Assembly (NCBI RefSeq): GCF_010894455.1
Contig: NZ_JAAIXY010000011.1
Span: forward strand, 124,001-188,000
Length of the DNA stretch: 64,000 bases
Direction: 5' to 3'
Source of the DNA: Myxococcus eversor
GTDB lineage: Bacteria > Myxococcota > Myxococcia > Myxococcales > Myxococcaceae
The notes beneath the pieces were generated by a model that was given only the letters and a program-made list of their open reading frames with translations, did not search any database and was not told the DNA's origin. Shown one piece after another: positions 34,742 through 49,700 of the stretch (positions are counted from its first letter, which is position 1; the number at the start of each line of letters is the position of its first letter). The translations under genes were made by a program, and so were the position numbers.

Positions 34742-37700
34742 ATGAATGGTCGTGGCGTGTGGGTGGTGGCGCTCCTTGGCGTGTGGCTGGGGTGTGGTCA
34801 GGAGCGGTCTCGTTCCGAAGTCGCGTCGACGCAAGCTCCGCCGCGCGCGGAACAGGTACGTCAGGCGGTGGCCGGGGATGTGACACCTCCCGCCATCGCC
34901 GTGAGCGGCGTGGCGCAGGGCGCATCGGTGCGAGTCGCGCCCACGCTCACGTGGACGGTCACGGACCAGAGCGCGACGCTCGTGGAGGCGTGGCTGGACG
35001 GCGAGCCGGTGGCCAGTGGCGTGACGGTGTCGAGCGAGGGACCGCATGCGCTCATCGTCCGCGCGACGGACACCATGGGCCTGTCCACGACGGTGACGCG
35101 GACCTTCCGCGTGGACATGACGGCGCCCGTCATCTCCATCTCCGGTGTCGAGGAGGGCGAACACTCCAAAGCACCCGCTGTCTACCCCAATGCCTCGGCG
35201 ACGGATGTGGACGCCGTGTCGCTCTCCGCGACCCTCAACGGCCTCCCCTTCACGTTGCGCGCGCCCGTCCATTCCCAGGGAAGGTATCTGCTGGTGGTGA
35301 CGGCGACGGACGGCGCGGGGAACACCGCGTCGCGCACCGTCCTCTTCTACGTCGACAGGACGTTGCCGGATGTCGGCTTCGCGGGCTTCGCTGATGGGGA
35401 CCACCTCAAGGAGGTGCCCGTCACCCTGGAGTTCTTCGCGGAGGGCACTGTTCCCGGAGGGCCGCTGTGGCCCCTGGTGGCGACGGCGACGTTGGACGGT
35501 CAGCCGATAACGTCTCCGTGGGACCTGTATCTGGAGGGTGAGTACACTCTGGTCGTCTCCGCCACGGATATGGCTGGGAACACGAACCAGACGGAAGGCG
35601 TCCTCGTCATCGACACGACGCCGCCGGTGGTCACCATCTCGGGTGTCACGCATGAGCAGGAGGTGGACACCGCGCAAGTGGTGCCCACCTTCGCCGCTTC
35701 GGACAACCTGAGCCCGTCACCCTCGGTGGTGGCGACCCTGGATGGGCAGCCCTTCGCCAGCGGTACGGCGGTGAGCGCCGAGGGGCTTCACACGCTGGTC
35801 GTCACCGCGACGGACCTGGCGGGGAACGAGACCCAGGAGGAGGTCAGCTTCACGCTGGACCGCTCGGCGCCGGTGCTGACGGTGTCGGGCGTGACGAACG
35901 GCGGCAGGTATCCCAGCGCCATCGTGACGTTCAGCGGAAGTGACCTCACCCTGGACTCCGTCACGGCGACGCTCAACGGCTCGCCCTATGTGAGTGGGAC
36001 AACCATCGCCGCGCACGGGGCCTACACCTTCACCGCGGTGGCGGTGGACCGGCTGGGACATCAGTCGTCGGTGACGCGCACGTTCTCCGTGGATGCGCAG
36101 GGGCCAGTCATCGTCGTCACGGGAGTCCACGAAGGGTTCGTGACCAAGGGGCCCTCCGTGGTCATCTCCTTCAGCGCGACGGATGACTCGGGAGGCGCCG
36201 TCCAGGTGCGCGCGACGCTGGATGGAGAGCCGTTCACCAGTGGCAGCGCCACGACGGACTCGGGGGCGCGGGCGCTGGAGGTCCTCGCCGAGGACGACGT
36301 CCTCAACCTCACCCGGAAGGTGGTGCACTTCACCATCGACATCCATCCGCCCACCCTCACGGTGTCGGGGGTTCCGAGCGGCCAGGTCGTGGATGTGGAG
36401 CAGGTGGTCCCCACGTTCGATGCGACGGACGCCCTGACGTCCGTGACGGTGGAGGCCACGCTCAACGGCCAGCCCTTCACGAGTGGAAGCCCCATCACCG
36501 AGGAGCGCGCCCACACGCTCATCGTCGTGGCCACGGATGCGGCTGGAAACGTCACACGTGAGGAGCACACGTTCGCCATCGACCGGACCCCGCCCGAGCT
36601 GACCGTGTCGGGTGTGGACGAGGGCAGTCGCCGAGCCGCCCCGGTGGCGATTGAGTTCGCCGCCGAGGACGCGAATCTGACCTCGCTGACGGGCACGTTG
36701 GATGGAGAGCCCTACACGAGCGGAGCGGCAATCACAGAGCACGGCCCTCACGTCTTCATCGCCGTGGCGCGCGATGGCGCGCAGCACCAGACGGAGCTCC
36801 AGCGCTCGTTCCGCGTGGATGCGGAGCCGCCCACCATCACCCTCTCCGGTGTCTCCGACGGACTCGTCAGCAAGGCCGCCCGGCTCGTGCCTGTCTTCAG
36901 CGCCACGGACGAGGGGACGGTGACCCTGTCCGCGACGCTCGACACCGTGAGCTTCACCAGTGGGAGCGCGGTGGAGACCGAAGGCCCGCACACCCTGGTC
37001 ATCACCGTCGCGGACGACCTGGGCAACTCGCTCACGCGAACCGTCCACTTCACGTTGGACCGCACGCCGCCCACCGTTGCGCGGGTGAGCCCCGCCGATG
37101 GGACCGTCACCCAAGAGGCGAGTCTGGAGCTGGTGCTGCAGGTCACCGACACCTTTTCGAATGTGACGGTGCGCCTGGGCGCGACCGAGCTGTCGCGCGG
37201 CGAGGACGGTCGCCACCGGACCACCTTGAGCCTGGAGGAGGGGACCAACCACCTCGAGCTGACCGCGACCGACGAGGCCGGCAACGTCACGACTCACACG
37301 GTGACGGTGACCCGCGACTCGGAGAAGCCGAACCTGACCGTCACGGCTCCGGCGCAGAACGCTCGCCTCCCGGAGCTGTTCACCGAAGTCATGGGAAAGG
37401 TCCTGGACACGTCGTCGGTGACGCTCACCGTCAATGGCCAGACGGTGGCGGTCGCCTCGGACGGGAGCTTCTCCCACCGGGTGCCGCTGACCGCGGGTGA
37501 CAACACGCTCGTCGTGGTGGCGACGGACGTGTTCGGACATGTCGAGACGGTGACGCGCAACGTCCGCGCGAGTGGTGCGAAGCCCACGCTCGTCGTCACC
37601 TCGCCCCCGGATGACCAGGTCATCACCTCGGCCTCCTTGACGGTGAGCGGGAACGCGAAGGCAGCGGACCCGCAGGACACCGTGACTGTCACGGTGGCTG

Positions 37701-40700
37701 GGACGGCCGTCACGCTCTCCCCTTCGGGTGATTTCTCGCACGTCGTCTCGGTGTCGCCCGGAGAGACGCGGTCCATCTCCATCATCGCGCGAGACAGCTA
37801 CGGGGCGACCGAGGAGGTCGTCCGCACCCTCACGCGCACGGAAGCGGATGGCGGAACTCCGGACGCGGGCACGAGGCCGGATGCTGGCGGCGGCGCTTCG
37901 AGCGATGGGGGCGTGGGCGCGGATGGTGGCTCCGGAGGCACGCAGGACGCGGGGCCCGGGCTCGAGCCGGACCCGGTGCTCGTCGTGGACGCGCCGCTCG
38001 AAGGGGGCGTGTACGGCGGTCCTCGCTTCGTGGTCAGCGGTCACATCGAAGGCGGGACGCTTCCGCTGCGAGTCACGGTGCAGGGCGTGAACATGGCGGT
38101 GAACGGCCAGGACTTCACGGGCGCCCTGGCGCTCGTGGATGGCGACCACACACTCCAGTTCAAGGTGACGGATGCACGCGGACGCACCCACGCGCAGACC
38201 CGCGCGGTGGCGGTGGACCACACGCCGCCGCACATCGTGCTCACCCCGCCCACGCTTCCCGAGACGTGGAGTCGCCTCTCCAGCTCTCCCTATCTCCTCC
38301 AGGGCACGGCGGGCGACCGGCACCTGACGGAGGTGTTGGTCAACGGCGAACGGGCACGGGTCATCGCGGGCGCGTTCAGTTCCTACGTGGAACTCACGGC
38401 CAACACACCCAAGTCCGTGGTCGTCACCGCGTTCGACGTCGCGGGCAATCGCAGCCAGGAGACGGTGGAGCTCACGCTGCGAAGCAGCGCTCCGCGCATC
38501 ACCATCCTGGAGCCGGTGGATGGCTCCGAGTCTCCGACGCCGGTGGTGACGGTGAAGGTCCGCGTCGAGAACGGCGGGAGCCGACGTGTCGTGACCATCG
38601 GGACGGACGAGGTGACGTCGTCGACGAATGAGTACACGGCCGAGGTGCCGCTGGCGCACGGTGAGAACGTCATCCAGGTCACCGCCGAGGATACCGAAGG
38701 GGAGACCAGCGGCATGATGAGCTCGGCCTCCGTCACCGTGCGCTACCTGAAGGCGAGTGATGCGCCGCTTCAGGTGACGGGTGTGTCTCCTCGCTCGGGC
38801 GAGCAGGGCGTGGAGCCGGACGCCCTGGTGAGCGTGTCCTTCAACAAGCCCATCCTGGGCACCGCGCTGTCCGAGAACTTCAAGGTCCGCGTGCAGGGGC
38901 AATCCACGCCGCTGCCGGGTGGCTACTCGGTGATTCCCGGCTCTCAGACGGTGTCCTTCATCGCGAGGGACCCACTCCCGGAAGGCGCCCGCCTGACGGT
39001 GGAGGTGAAGCAGGCGCTGGCACCGGAGATGCCGCCGGGGATGGGGGGCGACTTCTCCAGTGACTTCACGGTGCGCCGGCCGCTGACGCGGGTGCGCGGC
39101 TACGTGGTGGACGCGGACTACCGCCCCTTGCCCGGCGTGAAGGTCGCGATGGAGGGGACGAGCCTCACCACGGTGACGGGCCCGGATGGCAACTGGACCT
39201 TGTTCAGCCCCAAGGGCGGGGAAGTGGTGCTCCGCTACGAGGGCGGCCTGACGTCCGAGGGTGCCTCGTTCCCCACGCTGCGCCGACGGCTGTTCGTCAA
39301 CGAGGAGGCCGACACGCTGGACACGCCGCTGGTGCTCACCGCCGTGGACACGGCCTCCGCGCAGGTGGTGGACGCCCGTCAGCCCATGATGCTGCGGTTC
39401 GCGAACCGTCACCCGGACCTGGGCGTGGACGTGCCCGAGGACGGTCTCTTCTTCGAGGATGGCATGACGCGAGGGCTCGTCACCGCGACGGAGCTTCAGC
39501 CGTATGCGCTGCCGTTGCCCATGGATGGGCGCGCGGCGCTCGGGGCCGTCTGGCAGATTGGTCCCGCCGGACTGCGTCTGCAGAAGACGGTGTCCGTGAA
39601 GTTCCCCAACCGCGCCAACCTGCCCGCGGGGCGCCTGGCGATGGTGCTGGGACATGACCCTCAGCGACACGTGCTCAAGCGCGTGGGGTTCGCTCGGGTG
39701 GATGAGGACCGCGCCACGCTGACGCCGCTGGCGCCCCTGGGGCTCACGTCGCTGGAGTTCATCGGCTATGTGCCGCTCAACAAGGACCAGCATGTCGCCG
39801 TCGCGACGGCGCTGGGGATGAACCCGGACGCGGGCTCGGAGGAGGACGGCGAAGGCGTCCAGGGGTTGATGGACCGGGTGCGTCCTTCCCAGTCGTCGGA
39901 GCCTCTGTGGAAGAAGCTCCTGACGAACCTCCTGGTGGCGGATGCCCACGCCCAGTTTGGGGGTGGCCTGGACATGGCGGCGTACAACGCCTTCGACACG
40001 ATGCTCGGGATGGCCGTTCCCGGCGCGGTGACGGGCTCGGTCCGCGCGCCGCTGGAGCGCCAACTGGAGCTGGAGGTCCGTGCGCCGGTGGTGCCGCCGG
40101 TCGGCCAGCCGGCCTCGGAGCAGGTCGTCACGCTGCCGTACACGCTCGCGCTCGACTTCCGTTCGCGGTTCGAGTCGGCGGACCCCTATGACGTGGCGAA
40201 CCCGGAGACGGTGCTCGTCAAGCTGACGGCGGAGGGGCCCTCGGGGCCGCTCTCCGAGCCCACCGTGGGCGCGTGGCAGTCCCAGGGTGAGGGTGAGGCC
40301 GCGCTCGCGCCACGTGTCGCGCTCCCCATCGGCAAGACGACGGTGACGCTGTCCGGGCTGTCTCAGTCCACGCACCGGTTGATGAAGTTCGAGGCGGAGT
40401 TGATCGCGGAGCCCGCGGACGGCGGCCCGTCGACGGCGACGCTGCGGCTGCGCACGCTGGAGGACACGTTCAACGAGGCCGAGGACGAGGCGGTCCACAG
40501 CCCCGTGCGCTTCAAGAACCTGCGAGTCACCCTCACGGGGCCGGGCAGTGGCTCCGCGGGGACGACGGGCACGTCGGGTGGCTACGGAATCCCGGTGCCC
40601 GGGCTCATGGGCGGGGAGATGGGCATCTCCTGCACGGAGGTCCCCACGGGGCCTCGGATGGTGGAGCGCCTGGGTGAGGACGGCGTGGTGCACTACACGC

Positions 40701-43700
40701 CCACGCTCAATCAGTTCCCCATCTGTTCGCAGACGTTCTGGTTGTATCCGGGCGCCACCACGCGCGCGGACATCCTGGTCGACGTGCGAATGCTGTACGG
40801 GGCGCTGACCTTCGTGAACCGTCACGGTGAGCCGCTGGCGCTCAACTGTGACCCGGAGGCGCACAGCGAAGCGGCGTCGACTCCTGGTGAGTTCAACGAC
40901 ATCGCGCTGAAGGACGTGAAGTCGACGGAGGTCCACTTCTTCCGCGCGGACGACCTGGAGCACCCCATCGCGACGTTCGCCGCGGGCACGGCCAATGGCT
41001 TCGCCTGCACGCAGGGACCGCCGACCGAGGACACGCCTCACGGTTATTACTCGCGCGTTCGTACGGGCCCGGCCGCTCGCATCCGGCAGTCCGCGCGGGA
41101 GCGGTGCCGGCAGTTGGAGCGACAGCTCGGCACGTCCGATGCGGGCTCACTGAGCACGGAGGACCAGGGGTACTACGACGGCAACTGCCGCGACAACCGG
41201 ACCAACACGCTGCGGCTGAACCCCGGAGACCGGCTGGTTGTCTTCGCGGTGAATCACGCCACGGGCTACTCGGGCATGACGTCCGTCACCGTGCCGGCCA
41301 TCAATCGCGTGAGCCGCACGGAGACGGGAGGCTGCCAGGCTGACGACGAGGCCGGTGGACCGCTCCAGGTGTCGGAGCTCGGCGAGCCGATGACGCTGTC
41401 TCGCTGCACGCAGTCCGAGCTGGGAATCCCGGCCGACTTGAAGCTCTTCCCGCCCGAAATCGATGTCCGCGTGGCCCGGCGGATGACGCCGGAGGGTGTC
41501 CAGGTCCCCACGCGTCCCAGCCTCATCCGCCACGGTGGCGCGGCGACGACGCGGGATGACTTCCTCCAGATGGCGACGCACTGGCGCGTGCGCCAGCTCC
41601 CCGAGCCGATGCTGGATGGGGGGACTCCGACGGACGCGGGTACGCCCGTGTCCACCGATGGCGGCTCCGACGATGCCGAGTGCACGGATGCCGGCTTCCT
41701 GCCGGACGGTGGCATCTGCGAGCCCGGGTTCTTGAGAGACCGTGGTGCGCCCGGGGAGGAGCTGGAGTTGTTCTGCTCCGAGCTGCCCGCCACGTCACCG
41801 CAGCGACTGCTGGGCCGGTGTGACACGGGGACGCCTCGGGTGGTGGATGTGCCCACCGGTGTGCCGCCGTTGGCGGGCCGCCTGGTGCAGGTGACGCAGA
41901 CGGCGGTGGAGCAGCCCGTCGTCGTCGCCTTCCCGGTGCGTCCAGGCCGCCACACGGCCTCCGTCCAGGCGTCGCTGACGTATCAGAACGAGTCCGGGGC
42001 GATGGTGTCGCTCAGCTCGCTGTCTCGCGCGAACTACTACCTGCACGTCGTCGGACACCCGATGTACGAGCGGGACAGGAACGACGACGGCTTCCTGCAG
42101 CCTGACGAGGTCAACGCCCCTCCGCCGAACTTCTGTGAGCCGGGCGAGTGCCAGGACATCGATGGAGAGGCGGAGTCCGAGGAGGAACATCCGGACAAGT
42201 TGCCCAAGTGGGCGGTGGGCCTGAAGAACGTCTATCGGCACCGCGAGGCGGATGGCTCGGCGCTGGAGCGGTATGACCGCGCGCGGGAGCACGAGTTCCG
42301 CGTGCTGGAGTTGGGCAAGGTCACCGTCACGGCGCAGACGGGAGACCAGGGGGGGGCCGACGCGGGCAGTGCCGACGCCGGACGCGTGCTGACGGGGCTG
42401 CCTCGGCCGGAGGCCACGGACGATGACGTCGCGTACCAGTTCCTCATCGACAGCCTCCAGGAGCCGGACCTGCCGGGTCGCGCGGGGACGGTGAGCGGCG
42501 AGTACCGGCTACGGCTGGGCACGGATGACTTCGGCATCGAGTGCCCCATCGTCATCGAGGACGGCAGGCTCACGGGGACGTGCGACGGCGAGTTCCTGCC
42601 GGAGGTGCTGTCGGCGGCGGACATCCTGTACTTCGAGCTGTACCTGAGCGGGAACGCGGACAACGTCCTGTACCGCTTCAACTTCCACGGCATCTCCCCG
42701 CGCACGGACTTCGTGACGGCGGGCAGCGAGGACACGCTGGAGCGCTCCATGGCGAGGTCGACTCCCTCGTCGCCTTCGCTGAACAGCCTGGCCGTGCCGG
42801 CGGTGGCGCGCCCCATCTCCGTCAAGGCCATGGCCCACTTCGCCATCGAGCCTGACACGCTGACCAACGGCATCATCCGCATCTGCGAAGGGCCGGACTG
42901 CAACGCGTCCACGCTGCTCAAGGCTGCGGAGCTTCGGTACACGCCGAACTACGTGACTGGGGTCGGCAGCTACCAAGTGGTCCGTTACCTCGATGAAGGT
43001 AGTGCGCGCGTCAAACAACCGCTCATCCAACTGCCGAAGCCGGGGGCGAATGGTGCACGGCGCTTCGCGCTGCCCCTGACGAACGACCTGGGACGTATGC
43101 AGGATATGCCGACCCAGGGCCGGGAACTGTTCCTGGTCATCCAGCCCGATGCGGGACCGAGCGGCGCGAGCGCGCCCGTGAAGATGGCGCTGGGCGAGCC
43201 CGTGGGTCGCTACACCTTCGTCAACGCACGAGCAGCCAGCCAGACGGTGGTGGAGGGCGTCAACCTCGCCGGAGGCCACCTCAGCACGACGTACGAGGAT
43301 TTCTCGGTGCCGCACCTCGCGGAGTCCGCGAGCTTCTCCCGGACGTTCAACAACCAGAGCAATGAGGTGTCACCGCTGGGAGTCGGGTGGTCGCATGCCT
43401 ACGAGGGCTTCGTCGTCGAGGAGGAACTCGGCCGCTACATCGTCGTGCTGAGTGGCCAGTCCTATGACTTCCCCTCGTGCGACACGGTGAATCCGTCCGC
43501 CCGGTCCGCGAGCGACTGCAAGTCGGACAAGTCACACGGTGGCCGCCTGGTGGTGAATGTCGATGGCGCCGAGTTCAAGACGCCTCAAGGAATGGTCTAT
43601 CGCTTCAAGACGCCTTCCGTCATTGACCCGGGCATTCCGGATCAGCGTCGCTGGGTGCTGACCGAGTTCTCGGATGGGCAAGGAAAGGACAGCCCGAAGC

Positions 43701-46700
43701 AGGGCTGGACGACGCTGACGTATGCGCCGGACTCGGACCGGGTGGTGCGGGTCTCCCGCTCACCGGGGGCCATCTCCCTCGCGTTCGAGTACAAGGACGC
43801 GGATGGCCCAGGCGCCACGCAGAAGCTGCAGCTCCTGGCCCGGACCCAGGGATTGAAGTTGCTGTCCGCGGTGGGGCTCTACATGAACGCGCGCCTGCCT
43901 TTGGACCCACAGCAGCCGCCGGTTGCTTCAGCCGCCATCCACCGCGTGCAGTTCGAACACGATGGTTGGGGCAACCTCCTGCGAGCCAGACGGCAGACGG
44001 GCCTGCCTCATCAGGCGTGGGTCTACCAATACGCACCGCCACCGGACACATCTGGGTACTCCCGCTGGCGGCTGGTCAACGAGCTGAGGACCGCGCGCTT
44101 CCAACTGACGCCGGGGGTTGCTCCCTCCGAGGACGCTGAGCTGACGTTCTTCGATCAGTGGGTCGCCAATTACGCGAGCACTGGGACTTCGAGTACCTAC
44201 AAGCACGTCCCACCTGGAGAGGTCATTGATTCCTCGGGGAGCACGGGCCGTGGGCCGAGGCCGTACCTGTTTGTCTACGAAGGCAGTGGCCGGCGAAAGG
44301 TGACGCGCCCGGATGGCGTGCACGTCGCGTACACCCTGACGAGCTACGGAAGCGCCGCGAGCATCACCATGGGGACGTACGAGCACAAGACCGTCTGGCG
44401 CAGTGATGGTCAGATCTCACCAGAGCACGTGACCCTCCCGAACAAGGCCCAGCTTGGCTACAGCATCGATTCCGCGCATCGATTGCTCTCCCTGAAGTTG
44501 GAAGAGGCTCCCCCAGCAACGGAAGGCTTCCAGGACACTTTCGGTGACGGCGCTCAACCCGAACTCCTTCGTCAGACGTTCACGTTTCCCGTGAACCAGC
44601 AGTTCGGCATCCCGGACCAGCGAATCACTCCGGCCCAGTCGGGAACCCAGGCGATCAACACCCGTGTGACAGCGGAGGGCCAGGTCGAGGGCATCACCGT
44701 CCTCAACAACAATGGCACCACGGCGATGAACTCCGGAAGTCGCTCATTCGCCATGGACGGCACGGGAACTCTCACCGAGGAGACCGACGCACTCGCACAA
44801 CAGATTGCCTACAGCGAACTCAATGCCCTGGGGCTGCCGCAGCGGATTGCCTTGACGAATCCGAACGCGGGCGGACTGGGGCTGGCCACGCTCACGCGGC
44901 GGCTGTCGTATGACACCTTCGGGCGCGTCGTCGAAATCAAGGAGGCCGAGACAGGCGCCGAAGAAGCATGGCAGTACGACAGCCAGGGCCGCATCACCCG
45001 ACACTTCATCAAGGGCACTCCGTCGCAGGAGTGGACGTACACGTACACCCCGGGTCATCGCCGGATGACGGTGCAGGAGAGCCTGACGGGCTCGGGCATC
45101 GTGAAGACTCTCGAGACGTGGGAGGTCTTCGAGGGTGATGAGGCCGGGCAAGGGGTGTTCGAGGAAGAGCGCACCCCGTTCGGTCCTCCTGGGCTGGAGT
45201 CGGTTGCAGTGCGCAACCGACACGTGCTCAATGGTCGATTGGTCTCGACGACGGATGCGGTGGGGGTCGAGCGCGCCTATGACTATGACGTCGCCTCGGG
45301 ATGGATGACGGGCGTTCGCATCGTCAACGCCGGGACGACTCAGGGGCCGTCCAACGTCGATGAGTTGCGCTACCAGAACTTCGACTCCAACGGGAAGCCT
45401 CGCGCCGTCGTGGATCAGAATGAGCTGCTGACGCGAATTGGCTACGACTTCCTGGGACGTGCCGTGTATTGGGATTACACGGGGGCCCCCGTGGTGAGTG
45501 GCGATCGCAGCTCGGAGGAGTGGCGCCGCAACTTTCATGGGGATGTGTATTCACGGGCCTTCGGAAACAGGGCTTCAAGCCACGCGCTGGACATCGTTCC
45601 GGATGCCCTCGGGCGAGTGCTGTCCACGAAGACGAATCTGTCCGGAGGGTCCATCACGAGCGTGGACGTCGCCATGGAGTATGACGGCTCCGGTCGCGTG
45701 ACACGGCGACAGGACCACGTCATGGCGACGGATGAGCACTTCGAGTACCACGATGCGCTGGGCCGTCTGACGCGCTACACCCGAACGATGGACTCCGGGT
45801 CGGGGCCCTTGGACCTCGAGGAGACTCGTCGTTACGCGGACTGGCTGCATGGCACGACGGAGCGCCGGAAGGTCACCATCACCCGGACGATCGGACGGCT
45901 GCCCGGATCTGCGCGCGTCGAAGAAGAAGAGGAGTACTCCGACGTCGCCGGCAGGCTGATGGAGACGGTTCGTACCGTGGGGGGCGTGCGCGCGTCGACG
46001 AACTACACCTACAACTCACGTGGCCAGCCCTTGTCCGAGGTCGCCCCCACCGACGGCGATGGGACGGAGGCCACGACCTTCCACTACGACGTCGCGGGCA
46101 ACCTGTACCGAAAGGACGAGCCGGGTGACGCGACCAATCCCGCCGCCGTCACGGAATTCTTCGTGGACGGGGAAGGGCGTGTCGTGCGCCAGAAGGGCCC
46201 TCATCCAGACTCGGACTGGCGTTACACCTACGACGCCTTCGGGCAGGTCACGTCCCGCGAGTTGGTTGCCACAGGCGGCAATGCCGTGGGCGCTCGGTGG
46301 GCCTACAGCTATGGCTTGAAGGGGAAGCCCGGCGCGGACGGCTCGGTGCCAGACTCCGCCATCGAGGAGACAGATCCACTCGGATACAAGAGCTACCGCT
46401 ACTTCAACGCGCGCTACCAGCTTCTGAAAGAAGTCCGTGAGGACACGCGCACGGTGGCCGGGGGCGGTACCACCACGAACGGGAACACCACCACCACGAC
46501 GTATGCCTATGCCGGGCCATGGCTCCAGAAGCAGGTGGTGACTGAAAGGACGGAAGGCGGTGAGGGGTCTCCGACGGTGCGCACATTGGAGCGCAAGAAG
46601 TTCGATGACCGGGGCAGGGCGCTGGAGACTCGTGAGCATTGGCAGTCGGGATCGGATTCGTATGAGTATGTGACGAAAGCACCCTGGACCGGGCGCACGG

Positions 46701-49700
46701 TCTCCGTCCTCCAGACAGGCACGGTCAGCGCTTCGCCGACGGTCTCGCTCCCATCGCGCCAGTTCGAGGTGGAGACGAACAGTCTGGGACAGGTTGTCGC
46801 GCGGACGCAGGGGGGACTGACGGACTCCTGGAGTTATGATGCGGCGGGCTTGCTTGCCGAGGAGCATCTGGCGGGACAGCCCTTGACGAGCTACATGTAT
46901 GACCAGGGGCTGCTCACCGATATCTCCCTGGGCGCCGGCGCTCAGCCTGAGCGCACCCTGATGTCGTACCGGCTGGATGGACGACTCAAGAGTGTGAAGG
47001 ACCCCTCGGACCGGGTGCGTGCCTTCACCTACGGACCGCGTGGCCTGTTGGTTCGAGAGTGGTTCGGGAAGAATGGCGAGTCGACGGAGACGAACTTCTC
47101 TTACGACGCGGGTGGGTTCATCGCGAAGGTCTGGAGGGACCCCGCCAACCCCGGGGACGCCTGGGAATACAAGCATGGCCCGCTCGGGGAAGTATTGAGG
47201 GTCACGCCTCCTGGCGTGCCGCACTTCTCGTATGAATACGATGCCTCGCGGCGGTTGATCTCCATCAACCGCCCACCAGGCGGAGTGCCCTCGGAGACCT
47301 TCGAGTACGACTACCTTGGCCGAACCCTGAGACGGAACCGCGGAAGTTCGGAATGGCTGACATCATGGGAGAACGGCGTCAGGAAGGTGACGAGCCCGAA
47401 TAATGCGGTGTCCTTGAGCGGGAACGATCGCGACGTCGTCAAGACCCTGATGGATGGTCGCGGCCGGCCGATCTGGAAGTCCTTCACTGCTGGGGCCTCC
47501 TCCTCCGGGCAGCAGGACGTCAGCCGCATTGTCTTTGCCTATGACGCGTTGGATGCATTGGTGCAGGCGAACGAGGAGCGGGGCAGCCAGAACGTTCTGA
47601 ACAGCTTCCACTACGATGATCGAGCCCGGATCACACGGATTCAGCGCGGCAAGGACGACTCGACAGACAAGGAAGACTGGGTCGAGTTCTCGTATGTGCC
47701 GGGGAGTGATTTGCTCCACCGTCGTATGTCGGGGCTTCTTGCCGATGGTCCCCGGCTGGAGGAGGAGTTTGGCTATGACAACCTGGGCCGCATCAACTCG
47801 GTGCGTACGCTCCGTGGCGGCGTGCAGATCGAACGGGCCGTGGCGTGGGAGCCTGGCGGAGAGTTGCTCTCGCACGTGGCTGACGACGAGTTCGTCGAGC
47901 GCAAGTGCTACGACGGTCGCGGTTGGTTGAAGGCGATTCGAACCGCGACGCCTGACCTGGATGTGGGTTGCAGCCAGACGGCCAGTGCACCCATGGTCGC
48001 GTTCCAATACACGTATGACGTGCGAGGCAACCGCATCCGAGAGGACGCGCTGGTGCCCAACGACGAGAACGAGCTGGTTCCTGAGTTCACGGAATATGGT
48101 TACGACCAGGCGGACCGCCTCACGGGTGTGCGTCAATCCGGGGGCGCCGCTGTTCTTTACAAGCTCGCGGCGGATGGGACACGCCTCGGTGCGCGCCATG
48201 CGTCGAGTCATGTCGGCTCTCTGTCCACGGAAGGCTACGAGCAGGCGGCTTCGGCGGAGCGGCGCCTGGTCTACGCGTTCAATGAGGCTGGAGGACTGAC
48301 GTCCATTGATGACCTGGCGCAGTCCGGGTCCGCACAACAGCAGGCGGCGTACTTCACGGATGGGTCGGGGCGGGTGCGCCGCGCGGTGCGACCGTCGGTT
48401 GGGAGGACGGATTATGACTGGGATGTGTCGGGGCGCCTGGCTCAAGTTCGGACGCAGCGGCAGGGGTCTGAAGGCACCACGGAGACGACGACCCAATATC
48501 GCTATGGATTCGATGGGTTGCGCCGCTCGCGCACGACGGGGACCGACAAATCCCGATACGTCTGGGCTGGAGAGGAACTCGTCGAAGAGCAGCTCGCGGG
48601 CGGCTCTCGCCTGCATCAAGAGGTGCTGGGCGGGCTGACGCTCTCCTCGGGCGACGAACGCGTCCTTCATGACGGCCTTGGAAGCGCGGTGGGGCGGGTG
48701 ACGTCAGAGGGAGTCTTCACGGGATACCGCTACGATGCCTGGGGCAACTATCGCGATGGCGCGGCGCCCTCCTCGACGCAGGCGAGTATCGGATATACAG
48801 GCCACTCCTGGGACGCGGATTCGGGCCTGACGTATGCCCAGCAGCGTTGGTATGACTCGGACACGGGGCGATTCCTCTCCGAGGACCCGGTCGGACCCTC
48901 GGCCTATCTGACGACGCCGAACGAGCTGAACCCGTGGCTGTATGCACGTGGGAATCCGTTGACGTTCACTGACCCGGATGGGCGCGGTGCCGTGCAGGAT
49001 ACGGTGGGGGCCTGCTACGTCGCTCTGGTCGATGACATCTTGTTGAAAGACAAGAGCGACCTCTCGGACTTCAACACCAGCTACGGAGACTTCTACAGGG
49101 GCTGCAAGCTCATCAAGAACTCCGCGGACTACTACCGCACGCAGAATCAGACGACGGCGGCGGCTCGTGAGTGGGTCCTGAAGAACGAACACGCCCGGGC
49201 GGGTATCGGTGCCTCGATGGCGGTGCTCGGGGCGCTGCACCCCAACGCCGAAGGGGACACGCTCGCACCAGAGATCCGCCAGTCCTATCAGATGGTGCAT
49301 GAGCCGGCGATGATGGCGATGCAGGTGCTGGAGTTGCGGTCGATCAGGCCGATGCGACGGCCTCCGTCCGCGCCCATGGACCTGGCCTTTGGCGGAAGCC
49401 GGGGGGCTGGCGCCGCTACCCTTTCCCGTCCAGGTGTCGCGTTCGGGCCGCCGTCGGCGCAACTCCCGTACCTCATGGCTCAGGGGGCGAACTCGGGGGG
49501 GCCAGACGACCCCTCGGCCAAGACGTTCGGTACGAAAGAAGAGGCGCTCGAGGACTTCGTCAAGGAGTTCAGGACCCAGTCGAAGTCGAAGCAGAGGCAA
49601 GGGACGCGCGTGGCAATAGGGGGGCAGGGCAAGAAGACCAAGAAGGCCGTGGCGCTTGGGTCTCAGAAGCCGAGAGAGCCGGGGTATTGGTCTCAAGAGA

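Noticed and set aside
34874-37325. Regular repeats considered as a CRISPR-like or satellite array
   Set aside because: Repeat units are about 250 bases, keep the reading frame and encode Ig-like domains. There are no short identical repeats with unique spacers.
35717-41041. 1774-codon minus-strand open frame inside the RHS gene
   Set aside because: Arg/His-rich low-complexity translation and no domains, while the plus strand carries clear Ig repeats. Same reasoning for the 2370-codon minus frame at 56491-63603 under the giant secreted gene.
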